A stretch of DNA of 64,000 nt from Crambe crambe (lineage: Eukaryota > Porifera > Demospongiae > Poecilosclerida > Crambeidae), in contig OZ004582.1 in the NCBI GenBank assembly GCA_963924555.1, positions 3,038,001 through 3,102,000 of the forward strand, in the 5' to 3' direction. A program made the translations under genes and the position numbers. The notes beneath the pieces were generated by a model, which worked only from the letters and a program-made list of their open reading frames with translations, made no database searches and had not been told where the DNA came from. Shown piece by piece: positions 21,900-33,035 of this stretch (position 1 is the first letter of the stretch; the number at the start of each line of letters is the position of its first letter).

Positions 21900-22642
21900 T
21901 GGGAGATCTTGGATGTTAACTTCCAGAAGCAAGATATCTTACAGTTTGTAAGTGACCTAGAAGAGTGTGTACGGGAACAGCAAAATGAAGTGCTATTGGA
22001 TTAGGGCGATGGTCACTCTCTCAAAGCTATGCTTACATTGAACGAAAAGCAACAAATTGGTTTCAGTCAATGTCTCTACATGAGAAACAGAATACCCTAT
22101 CATCTCTTCAGCTCCTCATACATCAGATAAAGAGTTTCCTTCGTATCATCTTCCTCATCTCCTTCATCTCAGGACAGAGCATCTGCTGATGTGACCCCCA
22201 TGGGTAATCTATCAATCCCTTACACTCCTTTTCTTGGTATTCTTTCAGAAGGTCAACTAAAAGCCATGTGGACAAAGGCATCACGATTACTAAATGAAAA
22301 AAAAAAGTACTCAAGGCACCTGATTCTAACCCTAAAACACAATGGATTGCGAGTGACACAGCATCCTCACTTCATGTTGTAACTACATTCAAAGTGAATC
22401 CAAAACGATATCTTTGTGACAAACAGTGTATTGGGTGGAAAACCCGTAACATCTGTGCTCACTGTATTGCAGCAGCAGAAGATAATGGTGAACTTGAAGG
22501 ATTTCTGGTTTGGTTTTCTTCGACAAAAGGAAAGGAGTGCAATCTCACAAAAGTTGTGTATCATGATACATATATACCAACATGCTGGGAAGAAGAAACC
22601 GACTTCGAGTGTAAGTTAAAAGATGATTACAAAGAATCATGA
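21900..22642 (+). pseudogene. SWIM-zinc-finger protein relic
   Basis: The C-terminal part is clear in 22345-22642: IASDTASSLHVVTTFKVNPK, then RYLCDKQCIGWKTRNICAHC and IAAAEDNGELEGFLVWF, where the CxxxC...CxHC spacing is SWIM-like. Upstream, LSIPYTPFLGILSEGQLKAM (22206-22268) lies in another frame. Such proteins are multicopy and linked to MULE-like or ISL2EU-like elements in sponges. At least two frame changes. It could equally be a host gene relic. Confidence 0.5.
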
Positions 22643-24015
22643 AAGTATTTTATTAGAGATTGATACAATAATTATATCTGATTTTTCCAGTCGTGTTTAA
22701 ATGCTTTTGTTCCTGTTATAGTTACATCTTCCCGCTCAATCGTTCTCCTGGTACTTGTAATCACTGTACATGAATTGGTGCATTCATGTAGGATGGAAAT
22801 TGACCCTAGAATGTTATATCTTCAAAATCTTGCACAATGCAGTAGCTTTGGTAAGTGGAGATGTCTTTGATGCATGCTGTTAGTTTTCCATGTGAAATCT
22901 GAGGTTATAACACCCAGGAGTGTGTCTTGCCAGAGTTGAACCTTTGAGAAAATCAGGGAATTTTGCCCACCTGAGTGTCAGGATCTTGTTCGTCCTGACC
23001 CAACCCAATCACTCTTCTTCTCTCCCCACCCTGCCCACACTCATCTACCCCAACAGCAATCTTGCCACCAACACCAAGTAGCTAGCTGTTTCATAATAAA
23101 GTAATAAAGTTTAAACTTACCTACATGTTCAATCTTGATGCCAGCTTGACGCTCTGTAGAAAGTAGATGTTGATTCCATTGAAATACAAACGTGTAAAGC
23201 ACCACAGACTCCCTACTAGGCTACAGTAACCAGAGTAGCTAGCTGGCAAGTAAGTCTTTTTTCAAGCGCTGAAGACAAGCGGTGAAAGTACTCCTTTCAG
23301 CTGCTATTTTTTGTTCAGACTTCACCATCTAAACGGACAAACCTCCCTCCAAGTGTTAGCTAACTAATTACAGCCTAGAAATAAACCTTACCTCTCTGTT
23401 TGAAGCCAAAACAAGCAGCTCTTCTCTTCCATGTGCTTCGTCTCAGCTGATTACATTAGCAACACATTGAAATAGAATTTTCTCAGTTTGTGTATAATGT
23501 CTCTGCATGAAAGAAAAGAGTGTAGCTTGAAGGCAAACAGCACAATCGTTCTGAGTGGCTGGTTTTCGCAGATCCGGTCACATATCCAAACTTGCCATCA
23601 AGCAGCTCTTCACACCCACAATCAATGCCTGCCTGTTGCCTCTTAGCCACGACGTAACAGCTCATTACAGTTTCGACATTGCAAGCAGGTTTGAACACAG
23701 AAAATTAATACTTAGATATTTCTTTAACTGAAGTCACTACATGTACTCAGGTCCACTATCCTTATGACCCTCAGCAGCCTGGCCCCATCTTTGGGGTCTG
23801 TTGTGAGGCTATACCTCGGCAGGTGGGCACTGATAAGAATTAAAATGACAAAGTAATCTGTCATTGTACACACAGGTGAACTACCTCATTGGCAAAGTGG
23901 GCAACTGCATCATCAGTCTCCTGCATCATTTCTTGGCCACGCACAACCTTGGGAGGGGAGAGAAATCTCTGTATACATGCCGATAACCAAAGCTTCATCT
24001 TGCATTGGCTGGGCT
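22643..24015. other. no gene seen
   Basis: No supported coding frame. A short stretch (GTGGCTGGTTTTCGCAGATC at 23556) resembles GTGGTTTTCGCAAATCCAGT at 27322, suggesting another dispersed repeat in this family of sequences. Confidence 0.45.
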
Positions 24016-24200
24016 AAAGCTTAGAAAAGAGTAACAAGGTACCGAAGGAAGCTAAGTTCATATTTCCAAGCGTATAAGCTGGAAGCCTACCTTAGTTCTG
24101 GTGATTTTCAACTACTGGATTTTCCGTGCACGAAGGTTTCATGGCTGACTAGCTAACTTTTAGCACTTCATTTGAAGCCTTTGTACTTTAGTCTAAGTTC
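24016..24200 (-). repeat. dispersed repeat R1, copy b
   Basis: Inverse of 2875-3070 over most of its length, at about 80 per cent identity by eye. See copy a for the shared words. Confidence 0.7.
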
Positions 24201-24549
24201 CAAAACTTTTTCAGAAGTTTATTCAAGGATCATAGTTTTGATGTATACAGAATAAATTTTTTCTTGAATAAAATATGACCCACTGATGAGCCCATTCTTG
24301 CTCGATTTAGATACTCCACACTTTTTCATAGTATTTTCAAAAAAAAAATTGTAATCATCAGAAAAGTGAAGTTTTACAATATCATGACATGATTACAATT
24401 ATGCGATGACGCATAAATTAACCAGACATCAACATAGACCGCCGGCCTAAGACTGCACGGTCTTACAAATGAAAGAAATGATGACAATGATGACACAAAG
24501 AAATAAGTCGATGACGACATTACAAATTACATAAGTATAATAGCTTGAT

Positions 24550-25480
24550 ATAAAATTATGGAAGTAGTGTTAGACCATGAAGTCATTCAGGCTTCATTCT
24601 GTAATAAGAGGGCCAACTTGTGTATGGGCCTCTTGAAAATTCCATTCTTTGTTCTCACATTGACGACTCGTACGAGTCCATCCTTTCCAGGAAATACTTC
24701 AATGATACGACCCATAGGCCAAGTAGTAGGGATCATTCCGTCTTCGTTCAAAACAACAATAATAGCGAGATTTGGAGAAGGTTTATGCCACTTTGCATAT
24801 TTCCTTAGGCTGGTTAGATAGACCACTTCTGCCAGAAATGCCTCACTAGGTTCTGACATAAGTGCCAGTGACGTAACAGAGTGATAGAATGGTAAGAGAA
24901 TGTGGGGTCTGGTAACACTTCAAGAGGTCTGCCTATCAGAAAGTGGCCCGGAGTCAATACGTCACATCCAACATATCACATGGAAGGGCTACTAATGGAC
25001 GGCTGTTCAAGCATGCTTCCACCTGTGTAAGGACATATTCTTCAAAGATCAATTTGACTCCTGATAAGACACGCCTAAGATGTTTTTCACACACGATTCC
25101 CACAAACCACCAAAGTGCGGTGAGCGGTCTGGAATGAATTTCCTGAGAGATGGCATTTTGAGTCAAGGATTTCCAGGAGATGCTTAAGCTCCTTCTGAGC
25201 ACCAACGAAGTTTGATCCGTGGTCACTCCACAATGAGTGAAGGTTTTCCCCGACGTGCTATAAATCTGAATATAGAGATGAATGCCTCGGTGGTTAGATC
25301 AGACACTAACTCGAGGTGTGCTGCCTTTACAGATAGCGACACAAAGACTACTGTAGGCTTACATGGGTTCCTTGAGCTCCAGACAGACGTGTAGACTGAT
25401 TTCTTTCAGCAAGAGTTGAGTGATACATAACCAGGAAGGTCCATGCCACCATAATTGTGTTCAATTAATTCCTTAGAAAC
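24550..25480 (-). mobile_element. BEL/Pao LTR retrotransposon relic (integrase end of pol)
   Basis: Fossil on the minus strand. The integrase core region and the following conserved C-terminal pol domain (DUF5641-type) are represented. LTRs and the rest of pol were not recognised. It is broken in a few places and truncated at both ends. Confidence 0.75.
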
Positions 25481-25544
25481 AGTCCTCGAGAGGCACCGTC
25501 TTATGGGGTGCCGTTTGTTTCAAAATTCAATTGAGAAGGAATTT

Positions 25545-25656
25545 ACACAGGTGGTGGACATTAATTTCACAGGGGTGGACATTTAACCATATACTCACAC
25601 AGGGGGTAGACATTTACTAAATCTCAACCATGCTCACACCCAGCACAAAAAACGCT
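25545..25656 (+). repeat. minisatellite CTCACACAGGGGTGG, left part
   Basis: Units of roughly 40-50 bases built on CACAGGGGGTGGACATTTAC and AAATCTCAACCATGCTCAC. The array resumes at 26293 after the R2 element, so R2 interrupts it. Confidence 0.75.
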
Positions 25657-26292
25657 GATTAGACAAAATAATTATGATGAAATCAAAAACGGGAAAGTAC
25701 GGAGGGAATCCAAATCCCCTCCTTTCCGCCCCCACATTTCCCGTGATGGCAAGTTCGTTTCTGAGAGTGTTTCTTCTAGCAGCGATTCAAGTTCCCACTA
25801 TCCGCAAGCGCTTTCTCGTGCCCTGTCAATGCTTGGTTTACCCGAACTGTTGCTGACGGAAGAGCAGAAGCTGGCTATGGCAAGGATAATGTTCATGCCC
25901 CTGCTCTCAAGGGATCTCCGCAAAGAAGATCTGGCAAGCTCTTTGAAGCTAGTAATGTTTACAGTTGCCTTCTCCAAGGAAACTATTCTCCTCTTGCAAG
26001 CTTGACAGATGTGTGATGGGAAGGGGTCATCTGGAGCTAGCTTGCAGATGACAGATGAACAAGGCAATAGCTGCACTCTGCTCACACAAGAGACATGCAT
26101 CCATTGCAATTTCGTACTACGCGCGTTTGTACTAATTGTGCCGTTTACTTAATAATTACATCATCAATCATGTTATGAATATAATATAATTATGTGGTCA
26201 AAATTTACACGCCCGTGCGTGCAGTAGAAACCAGGCTCTCCTTTCTGCCCCCACATTTCTCGTTTCACTGAGAGCCTGGGAACGAGGCTACT
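25657..26292 (-). repeat. dispersed repeat R2, copy b (long form) inserted in a minisatellite
   Basis: Its ends are the inverse of copy a at 8443-8597: CTGATTAGACAAAATAATTA on the left and GAGAGCCTGGGAACGAGGCT on the right. It carries about 480 bases of extra core, including a zinc-finger-like coding fragment. It splits the CTCACACAGGGG minisatellite, which shows that it is mobile. Confidence 0.75.
25798..26109 (-). pseudogene. ZAD-like zinc-finger fragment inside R2
   Basis: Reads VSRVQLLPCSSVICKLAPDD, then PFPSHICQACKRRIVSLEKA and FKELARSSL. The CQxC pair followed by a helix of the style HICQACxRxIVxLE resembles ZAD-type or THAP-associated cysteine domains of multicopy sponge proteins. The N-terminal cysteine pair is not clear. 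Probably the first exon of a gene once carried by the full element. Confidence 0.4.
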
Positions 26293-26590
26293 AAATCATA
26301 CTCACACAGGGGGTGGGAATTTACTAAATTTCAACCATTCTCACACAGGGAATGAGGATTTACTAAATCTCAATACTCACACAGGGGTGGGAATTTACTA
26401 AATCTCACACAGGGAGTGGGAAAATCTCAACCATGCTCGTACACAACCATACTCGTACAGGGGGTGGACATTTACTAAATCTCAACCACTGGGGGTGAAA
26501 ATTTACTAAATCTCCCACACAGGGGTAAATCTCAACCATACTCGCGCAGAGGGGTGCCATACTCGGGGGTACGTAAATCTCACGCAACCA
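26293..26590 (+). repeat. minisatellite CTCACACAGGGGTGG, right part
   Basis: At least seven imperfect units on the theme CACACAGGGGGTGG-GAATTTACTAAATCTCAACCAT. Continues the array from 25545-25656. Confidence 0.8.
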
Positions 26591-27329
26591 TCACGTAAAA
26601 CAGGCACATTTGAAGAATTGAGTGGTTCTGAAGAAGAAATTTGCACAGAATCCTCTCCACAAGACTTGGTTTGTAGCAAAGAACTTCCAAGGTCTAAGGA
26701 TTGTGCAGGAATTGTTGCAGCAACAATTCAGATGTTTTTGACGTTGCTTAGGAGTCATTTTAAACCACTGGTCTTGACTGATTACGAGGTGTTGGTGTTG
26801 ATCTCGAAATTTGAAATCACCATGATCGATTACTGATAATTCAGCTATTTGGTAAGTTTGCTTGACCAGAATCATTGAACATGTCTACCTTTGTGTGGAA
26901 TAGGCACTTTCACTGTGATCATTGTATGCCTACACAGACACAAAATAGATACATCCTAGTTTGCAGTCCCTTTCCACTTATACCTTTCTGATGTCTCAGT
27001 AAAGAACTCGCACCCTTATCTAGTTATCGTGTTGAAAGCTCTGAGCCATAGTGCAGAAAGAAACGAGAAAAGTTTGCTTCAAGAAGACTGCTGCCTTTGG
27101 CGGGTGCTTGGCACGCAATAGCGTCCATAGCAACGCTTTCCGTAAAACAAAGTTGAAAGTTAAGTTTTATCAGATGTGGATGTACGTTTGGGCTTATTGC
27201 TGCCCTTGTTGTTGCACCACTGGAAAAAGGAAGCCTTATTTTATCACTTTATACAAAAAAAATATTTTAAAAATTTTTTGGAAATAAATCATACGCGCGT
27301 GCTGAAAAATTATTAAATTCGTGGTTTTC
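26591..27329. other. no supported gene
   Basis: A minus-strand frame at 26591-26875 contains HQHLVISQDQWFKMTPKQRQ and a poly-basic stretch that could be a coding remnant, but I cannot tie it to a family. The rest shows nothing. Confidence 0.35.
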
Positions 27330-27815
27330 GCAAATCCAGTCACATATGAAAAATTGATGAAGAAGGTATAAGATCAAGTTTCTCCTACACTAACATTAGT
27401 GACTCTCAGCTGGACCAGCATATCAAAGATATAAAGACCATTCATCCCAATGATAGAGAATAATTAATGATAGAACACCTGAGATCACATGGAATTTATG
27501 TACCTCGATCCCGCATACGAGCATCGAGTGGATCCTGTGAATACTGCTATCAGATGTATGGTTACCATACGAAGAAGAGTTTATTATGCTGAAGGTACGA
27601 ATAGTGTCTGGCATATTGAGCGCCACCACAAACTAATTAGATGGCGATTTGTTAATGAAATAGACATCTACTGTCTACATAGGGTGTTTCATGCACGCAT
27701 TGAGTCCTGGAACAATCACCCTGAATCTGGCGAGAGAAACCTTATTCCAAATCAACTTTTCATCAGAGGTGCACTTCGACAAAATTGCATACAGAACCCA
27801 CATCTAATTCTATGA
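27330..27815 (+). pseudogene. integrase-core (rve-type) protein relic
   Basis: A fossil related to the integrase-core proteins that are multicopy in sponges, cnidarians and fish. An N-terminal helical region, part of the integrase core and a C-terminal region are represented on the plus strand. It is broken in several places and is shorter than the family. It ends 60 bases from a convergent HECT-like gene. Confidence 0.6.
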
Positions 27816-27869
27816 GCCTTCCTGTTGCAGGAGAACCAGCAGGAGAACCAGTATCTATTACTAATATGG

Positions 27870-28500
27870 AATTTCAACCCTGCCACCAACTAGAGCTGGA
27901 ATTACAGTTAATTGATCCTCTCTTGCCTAGTGATAACTGTGGTTGTGATATATACTTATTGGCTACAAATGTGTTAATTAGAAGCCTCATGAACTCCCTC
28001 GTGGGTCCACCATCATCAATGGCTGGCTCACCAATAAATGTATACTTGAGAAAAGGGGCAAAAATTAAAAACGGAGTTATTGGTATCATTCTAAAGCTCT
28101 TAAACTGGAGATTTACATGGTTTCTAAATCTAATTAATATACCACTTTGTTCCTGAGTTTTTACATCTCATGTACATTTTATATGTAGCTAGTGTTTAAC
28201 AGCTTTTAATGTTTTGCGGGATAAGACCCCTTTTCTCACAAATGTGTAAATCAAAACCAGCATGAAGTTTGTGAAGTGTGTCATCCCAAACATGCTTTCT
28301 ACGCATTAGCTTTTCTTCAGGATTAGAATGAAAAACTTCACGTCGATGACAAATAAGAATATTTTCGATTGAGATATTACTGAAAAAGTAGTAGTAATTA
28401 TAAAAAATAAACAATAGAAATTTACTAACCATTCAGGGGTGATTGGAGGTGGGGTAGGACTGCCTGAATCTGGATCACTATGTTCCTGTATTATTATGCA
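27870..28500 (-). pseudogene. second HECT-like gene fragment
   Basis: Minus strand. 28440-28500 reads DPDSGSPTPPPITPEW before a GTTAGT donor; 28200-28370 reads ICHRREVFHSNPEEKLMRRK and HVWDDTLHKLHAGFDLHI; 27874-28060 reads KYTFIGEPAIDDGGPTREFM with RLLINTFVANKYIS. FIGEPAIDDGGPTREF is the same HECT-lobe start as in the gene at 19140-21443. The C-terminal lobe with the catalytic Cys is absent. Introns are likely. Convergent with the integrase relic. Confidence 0.55.
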
Positions 28501-28619
28501 TAATAATAATAGCATACAAAATTTAATGGTTCCTACACAAAAATGATGTAGTCTTATGGCCACAAGTAAACTATTAACTCGAGCTGTAATGGCACAGAGC
28601 GGCATTGCCAGTGTGCTTC

Positions 28620-28920
28620 AATTTTACTTATACACATTACTTTCCCTCCAGTTTGATACCTACGCTCCAGCTGCGCTTGAAGGACGAGCAAAAGCAAGCT
28701 ATCGAGGCTATTTACCGAGGCAGGGACGTTTTTGTGTGGCTGCGTACAGGATTCGGGAAGAGTGTGTGCTTTTACAGCCTTCCATTCGTGCTGCAGTACA
28801 AGTCAGGTTTGGATCATGAGAGGATGGTGTTGGTTGTAGCTCCTTTGGTGTCCCTGATGGTAGATCAGGTCCAGACTCTGAGAGCCAAGGGTGTAAGCGC
28901 AGTGATTGTGTCCTTTCTAT
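28620..28920 (+). pseudogene. RecQ-like helicase fragment
   Basis: Reads LRLKDEQKQAIEAIYRGRDV, then WLRTGFGKSVCFYSLPF (Walker A in the TGFGKS form typical of these multicopy RecQ-like proteins) and MVLVVAPLVSLMVDQVQTLR with AKGVSAVIVS (motif Ia region). It stops at 28920 where unrelated sequence begins, so about one fifth of a RecQ core is present. No DEXH box. A dispersed R2-type end (AGCCTCGTCCCCAGGCTCT) lies at 29085, so it may be R2 cargo. Confidence 0.7.
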
Positions 28921-30239
28921 GACTTCACCTGCTGATTCCTCCAGTGTCTCTTCCAACTCCGGTACATCTTCGGACAAGTCTCCACTACTTGAAGAATGGA
29001 CCCGAATATAAATTATGTTAACCCGGCATTGAATCAGTAAAGTGGTTTAAGAACTGATCGAGTTGTTAGCCTCGTCCCCAGGCTCTAAAATTTTGCGGAG
29101 GCGGACAAAAGAGCCACTATTTGCGCATACGCCCCTAATTGGGGGAAATTGTAATCTCTCAGTGATCTTCCGTGAAGCATGACGCAATACTGCTGAATCA
29201 GCACTGCAGCAGACTAGATCTAATTCACCAGTTCTTCTTTGCGGACGGAGTCAGCGTGTTTGTGTTTTACACGCTGGGACAACCCCACCTAGTACTGAAC
29301 AAAGCAAGCAATTCTTTCCGTTCGTTTGTTCGTTAGGGAATAGTGCAGAGCTGAGGCTGTGATCATCTCTCGATTAAAGGAGAGCGGTTTTCTTGCCACT
29401 ATGAATAGTTTTAGAAGTACCATTCTCTTCTCCAGAGAATTTACATTGCAATAACTTGGTATCTTTACATGCTGTGACATCACACACCGTCATAAAGTGT
29501 AATAGGCGGGACACACGCGAAATTTTGGCACATTCGCAAACAGTGGGTACCAGACTCTATTTTCCGCCTCCACATACTGGTCACTACATGATACTTCCTT
29601 ACCTGCTAGCTGGCAAAGTCTAAGCTACACTGACATGCATAAACTTTCTATTTTTATCTCTATATTCTCTTCTTTCTAGGTTGTGTGAGTGTTATGCTGC
29701 TCTAGGTACAACAAGAAACCCTGTGTGGCTGAAAAAAGAAAGACCGAATAAAAACCCCATTTGAATGTAGTAACCCTCTCTACGCCAAATTTTTTATTCC
29801 GGCCAATTTTTATTCAATCCTCTTGTTTTTTATATCAGCTGAAAGCTCTTTCTTTACTCCTTCTAGTGAATGGATTACTTTTCCTTGAAATCTCGATATG
29901 GGGGGTCAAACATATTCACATCGTTCAGATGCAGAAAAAAAATTAAAAGTAATCCATTCACCAGAAGCAGTTCCATGTGTAGTATGTACATTACAAGTTG
30001 GAAATTTTTAGTAGCAAAGATGAGAGAGTTATGCTCATAATACCGTTTTTGACTATACTTGATAATGTGGTTATTTGTGACCGGCTCTGGGAAAACCCTT
30101 CGTCCGGTGCAAAAATCAATTACAGCGATTTTACTAAGCGTTCGAAAATTGAAAATTTGCCGTAATCAAATCCCGTAATGATATTCATTGATGGTTAGTA
30201 GTGCGCATGCGCACATACATAGCAACGAGCAACGATCGA
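28921..30239. other. no gene seen; R2-type end at 29083-29105
   Basis: The block TTAGCCTCGTCCCCAGGCTC repeats the first 20 bases of R2. Beyond it lies AT-rich sequence without a supported frame. Confidence 0.45.
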
Positions 30240-31187
30240 GCCGAATAATGTCTATGGAACCAGGACGTACAGTACGGACTTACGCTGGCGAATAATATGG
30301 CTTCGAATAAGTAAAGAGCTTAGTTTTTTGGAAATTGCAGAAATAGCCGTAAGTACAGCTCATAGAACATTTGCACAATTCATGGAAACAGGTGACGTGG
30401 AATCTAAGGGAAATAAAGGACCAAAAATATACCTCAAGAAGCTGGATGATCATATAGAGATGTTTATTATAGGCTTGATACTAGAGACGCCTTCGCTTTA
30501 TTTGAAAAAGTTATGTTCACAAGTGAAGGAAAGGAGTGGTGCTAATGTATGTGAGTCAACTATTTGCAAGCTGTTACATAGACATGGATTTACTCGAAAG
30601 AAAATTAGACAAGTTGCTCTACAACGCTCAGTATCTTTACAGGGAGAATTCATAGCCCAAGTCCTATTGTATAAGAAAGAAATGTTTGTATGGATGAAAC
30701 TGGATGTGATAATCATAGTTATATGAGAAGTATGGATATGCACTTAAAGGTCAAGTGCCTGAGTGTCACAGGTTATTAGTCAGAGGTCAACGAATATCAG
30801 CAATTGCAACAGATGGCCTGGTTTCACTTGAATTAACCACCTCAAATGTTAATTCTTTTTTAGAGGTAAAGTGATTCCACTAATGACTGCATTTGATGGT
30901 GTAGTCCAAAATCGATAGCAATCATGGATAATTGTTCCATTCACCACGTAGAAGAAGTCAAACGCATCTTTCAGGATTCAGGAATACCTGTTTTTTTCCT
31001 TCCGCCTTACAGCCCTGACTACAACCCTATAGAAGAGGCTTTCAGCTATGTCAAATCTTACCTAAGAAAACACGATGATATTCTGCAATCTATTGATAAC
31101 CCTTGTTCTATTGTGGAAAGTGCTTTTTATAGCATCACATCAAATCACTGTTCACAGTGGATCACACATAGTGGCTACTTCTAATTA
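30240..31187 (+). pseudogene. Tc1/mariner-type (IS630-like) transposase A, broken
   Basis: Frames in order give YSTDLRWRIIWLRISKELSF and LEIAEIAVSTAHRTFAQF (first HTH), KIYLKKLDDHIEMFIIGLIL, SLYLKKLCSQVKERSGANVC and STICKLLHRHGFTRKKIRQV (second HTH), VCMDETGCDNHSYMR (first D), SIAIMDNCSIHHVEEVKRIF (second D) and FFLPPYSPDYNPIEEAFSYV (E), ending CSQWITHSGYF. The core is that of the DDE_3 IS630/Tc1 group and close to transposase B at 39738. Frame changes near 30710, 30865 and 30905 and a loss of about 20 residues near 30865 disable it. Confidence 0.8.
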
Positions 31188-31197
31188 AATTAATATG

Positions 31198-31290
31198 CTA
31201 GTTCTCATGTCACCCTGATGAAGGCTAGAGTATTCTGGTCGAAACGTTGGTGGTTTGTTTCATAAGCTAATTTTTATGAGAACTAATTCT
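31198..31290 (+). ncRNA. hammerhead-like motif between short inverted repeats
   Basis: CTGATGA is followed by A, a 7-bp stem GGCTAGA-GTAT-TCTGGTC (two G-T pairs) and GAAACGTT; CACC before it can pair with GGTG after it. This is close to the CUGAUGA...GAAA hammerhead core, with one extra A. AGTTCTCAT (31200) and ATGAGAACT (31277) bracket it. Such motifs are carried by Penelope-like and other retroelements. Self-cleavage is not shown. Confidence 0.35.
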
Positions 31291-31310
31291 ATTGAAGTTT
31301 TTATCATGTT

Positions 31311-31340
31311 AGCTACGGTATATTGCAAAAAAAACTTTGC
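31311..31340 (+). repeat. left terminal inverted repeat of the Tc1/BEN element
   Basis: 28 of 30 bases match the complement of 35920-35949, read directly. GGTTCTTGAAGGTTCTC at 31365-31382 loosely mirrors GAAGGTTCGCGAACCTTC at 35890-35907, so weaker similarity continues inward. Confidence 0.75.
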
Positions 31341-31542
31341 ACCTTGCACGCGAGCATTCGCGAGTGGTTCTTGAAGGTTCTCAAATAGATTTCTTATCAT
31401 ACGTACGTACGTAGAGAACCTACCTGAAGAACCAAAGCCATACAAGTCAAAGTAGGTATATAAACTTAGCACACTAGACCTCACGAAGGTTCGCTATAAT
31501 AGTTCAGTTGTCAGTGGTCGATCTGTACGTACAATATAGCTA

Positions 31543-32549
31543 AATGGTCTACAGTGATTACACAAAGCAGCGAATACTAAGTTTGTATTAGCGTGGCTGC
31601 AGGGTTTCTGAAATTGTCGAGTATTTGATTTTAGAAGATGGGATTTTGTCTACAAAGCAGGGTGTGCGACAGTTTTTGAAACGCTATGAAAGTACCAAAT
31701 GCATTGCAAGGAAACCAGGATCAGGAATCCCCCCTAAACTTTCTCCAGACCTGCAGAAACTAATAGAAGATGCCATGATGCTAGATAATAGACGACGGCA
31801 ACTCAGCTACAAGCCATGCTAGCATCACGAAACATCTACGTGTCACTTGCAACTAGTGTGAGAAATAGAACTCAACTAGGCTGGACTTTCCGTGGATCAG
31901 CATACTGTCAATTGATCCGTCAGCCGAACAAGCAGAAGCGATTGGAGTGGGCAACTGATCACCTTCATGATGATTTCAGCAACGTCATCTGGACAGATGA
32001 AACAACTGTTCAAATTGAAACCCACAAGCGATTCTGCTACCACAAGCAAGGACAGAAGCCTCATCCAAAGCCTCGTCCAAAACATCCCACCAAAGTTCAC
32101 GTGTGGGGAGGTATCAGCAAAAGCGGAGCAACAGAAGTGTGCATATTCGAAGGAATAATGGATGCTACTTTATACTGCGAAATACTGGAGAAAACTTTGC
32201 TCCCTTTCATAGAAGAGAAATTTCCTCCTCCTATCGTACATTATTTTTGCAGGATAATGACCCAAAACACACTTCCAGGGCTGCTCAAGAATTCTTCAAT
32301 CAGCATAGCATCAACTGGTGGAAAACGCCACCTGAGTCGCCAGACATGAACCCGATTGAAAATCTATGGCACGAACTGAAGGAGTTCATTAGACGTGAAG
32401 TGAAGCCAAACAACAAAGAAGAATTGATGGATGGCATTAGTGCATTTTGGGACACGGTTGATGTGTACAAATGTCGCCACTACATAAATCATCCGAACAA
32501 AGTACTTCCTAAAGTAATTGAAGTTAGAGGTGAACCTACTGGTTATTGA
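31543..32549 (+). pseudogene. Tc1-like DD34E transposase
   Basis: Starts MVYSDYTKQRILSLY, then RGCRVSEIVEYLILEDG and RKPGSGIPPKLSPDLQKLIE (paired helix-turn-helix), ATQLQAMLASRNIYVSLAT, GWTFRGSAYCQLIRQPNKQK, VIWTDETTVQIETHK (first D), VHVWGGISKSGATEVCIF, FLQDNDPKHTSRAAQEFF (second D) and PESPDMNPIENLWHELKEF (E, 34 residues after the second D). A TAG in the first helix (31588), and frame changes near 31795 and 32230, break it. Otherwise well kept. Confidence 0.85.
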
Positions 32550-32559
32550 TAACTTCATA

Positions 32560-33035
32560 TTTAGCTACTGAACTAAACAAGTTAGCTATGTATTTATGCT
32601 TTTTAAATTCTATAAAATTAATATGAAAAAAAAATGGTTTCATATATTATAGCTAGTAGCTATATTAAAGGTGACTATATACAACAGACTAAGGGGGCTA
32701 TAATTGCGAGAACTAACAGTGAAAAATACTGAAGGACAACATTGCACGTTTAATTCAGTCTCCATGGATATGCACACTTGCTGTTTCTGCAAACTGGGCA
32801 TTGCCATCCTTGGGGAGGTGAAGGAAACACTGGTGTAATGAATAATAGGTGTGATTTCCACATGTAACAATTCAAAGTTTGAACCAAAAAAGGATGAATG
32901 ATGGAAAAAAAAAACACGAGAGAGAAATCACAACAACTATTAATAAGCTGATCAATATCATAATGTAAGTTATTGGTTAGAATGAGGTTTCTTTTTCTCA
33001 ATGTTTAAGGATCCACAATGTATAATAATTATTGA
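32560..33035. other. no gene seen between the convergent genes of the Tc1/BEN element
   Basis: AT-rich spacer with A8-A9 runs; probably the two 3' untranslated regions. Confidence 0.5.
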
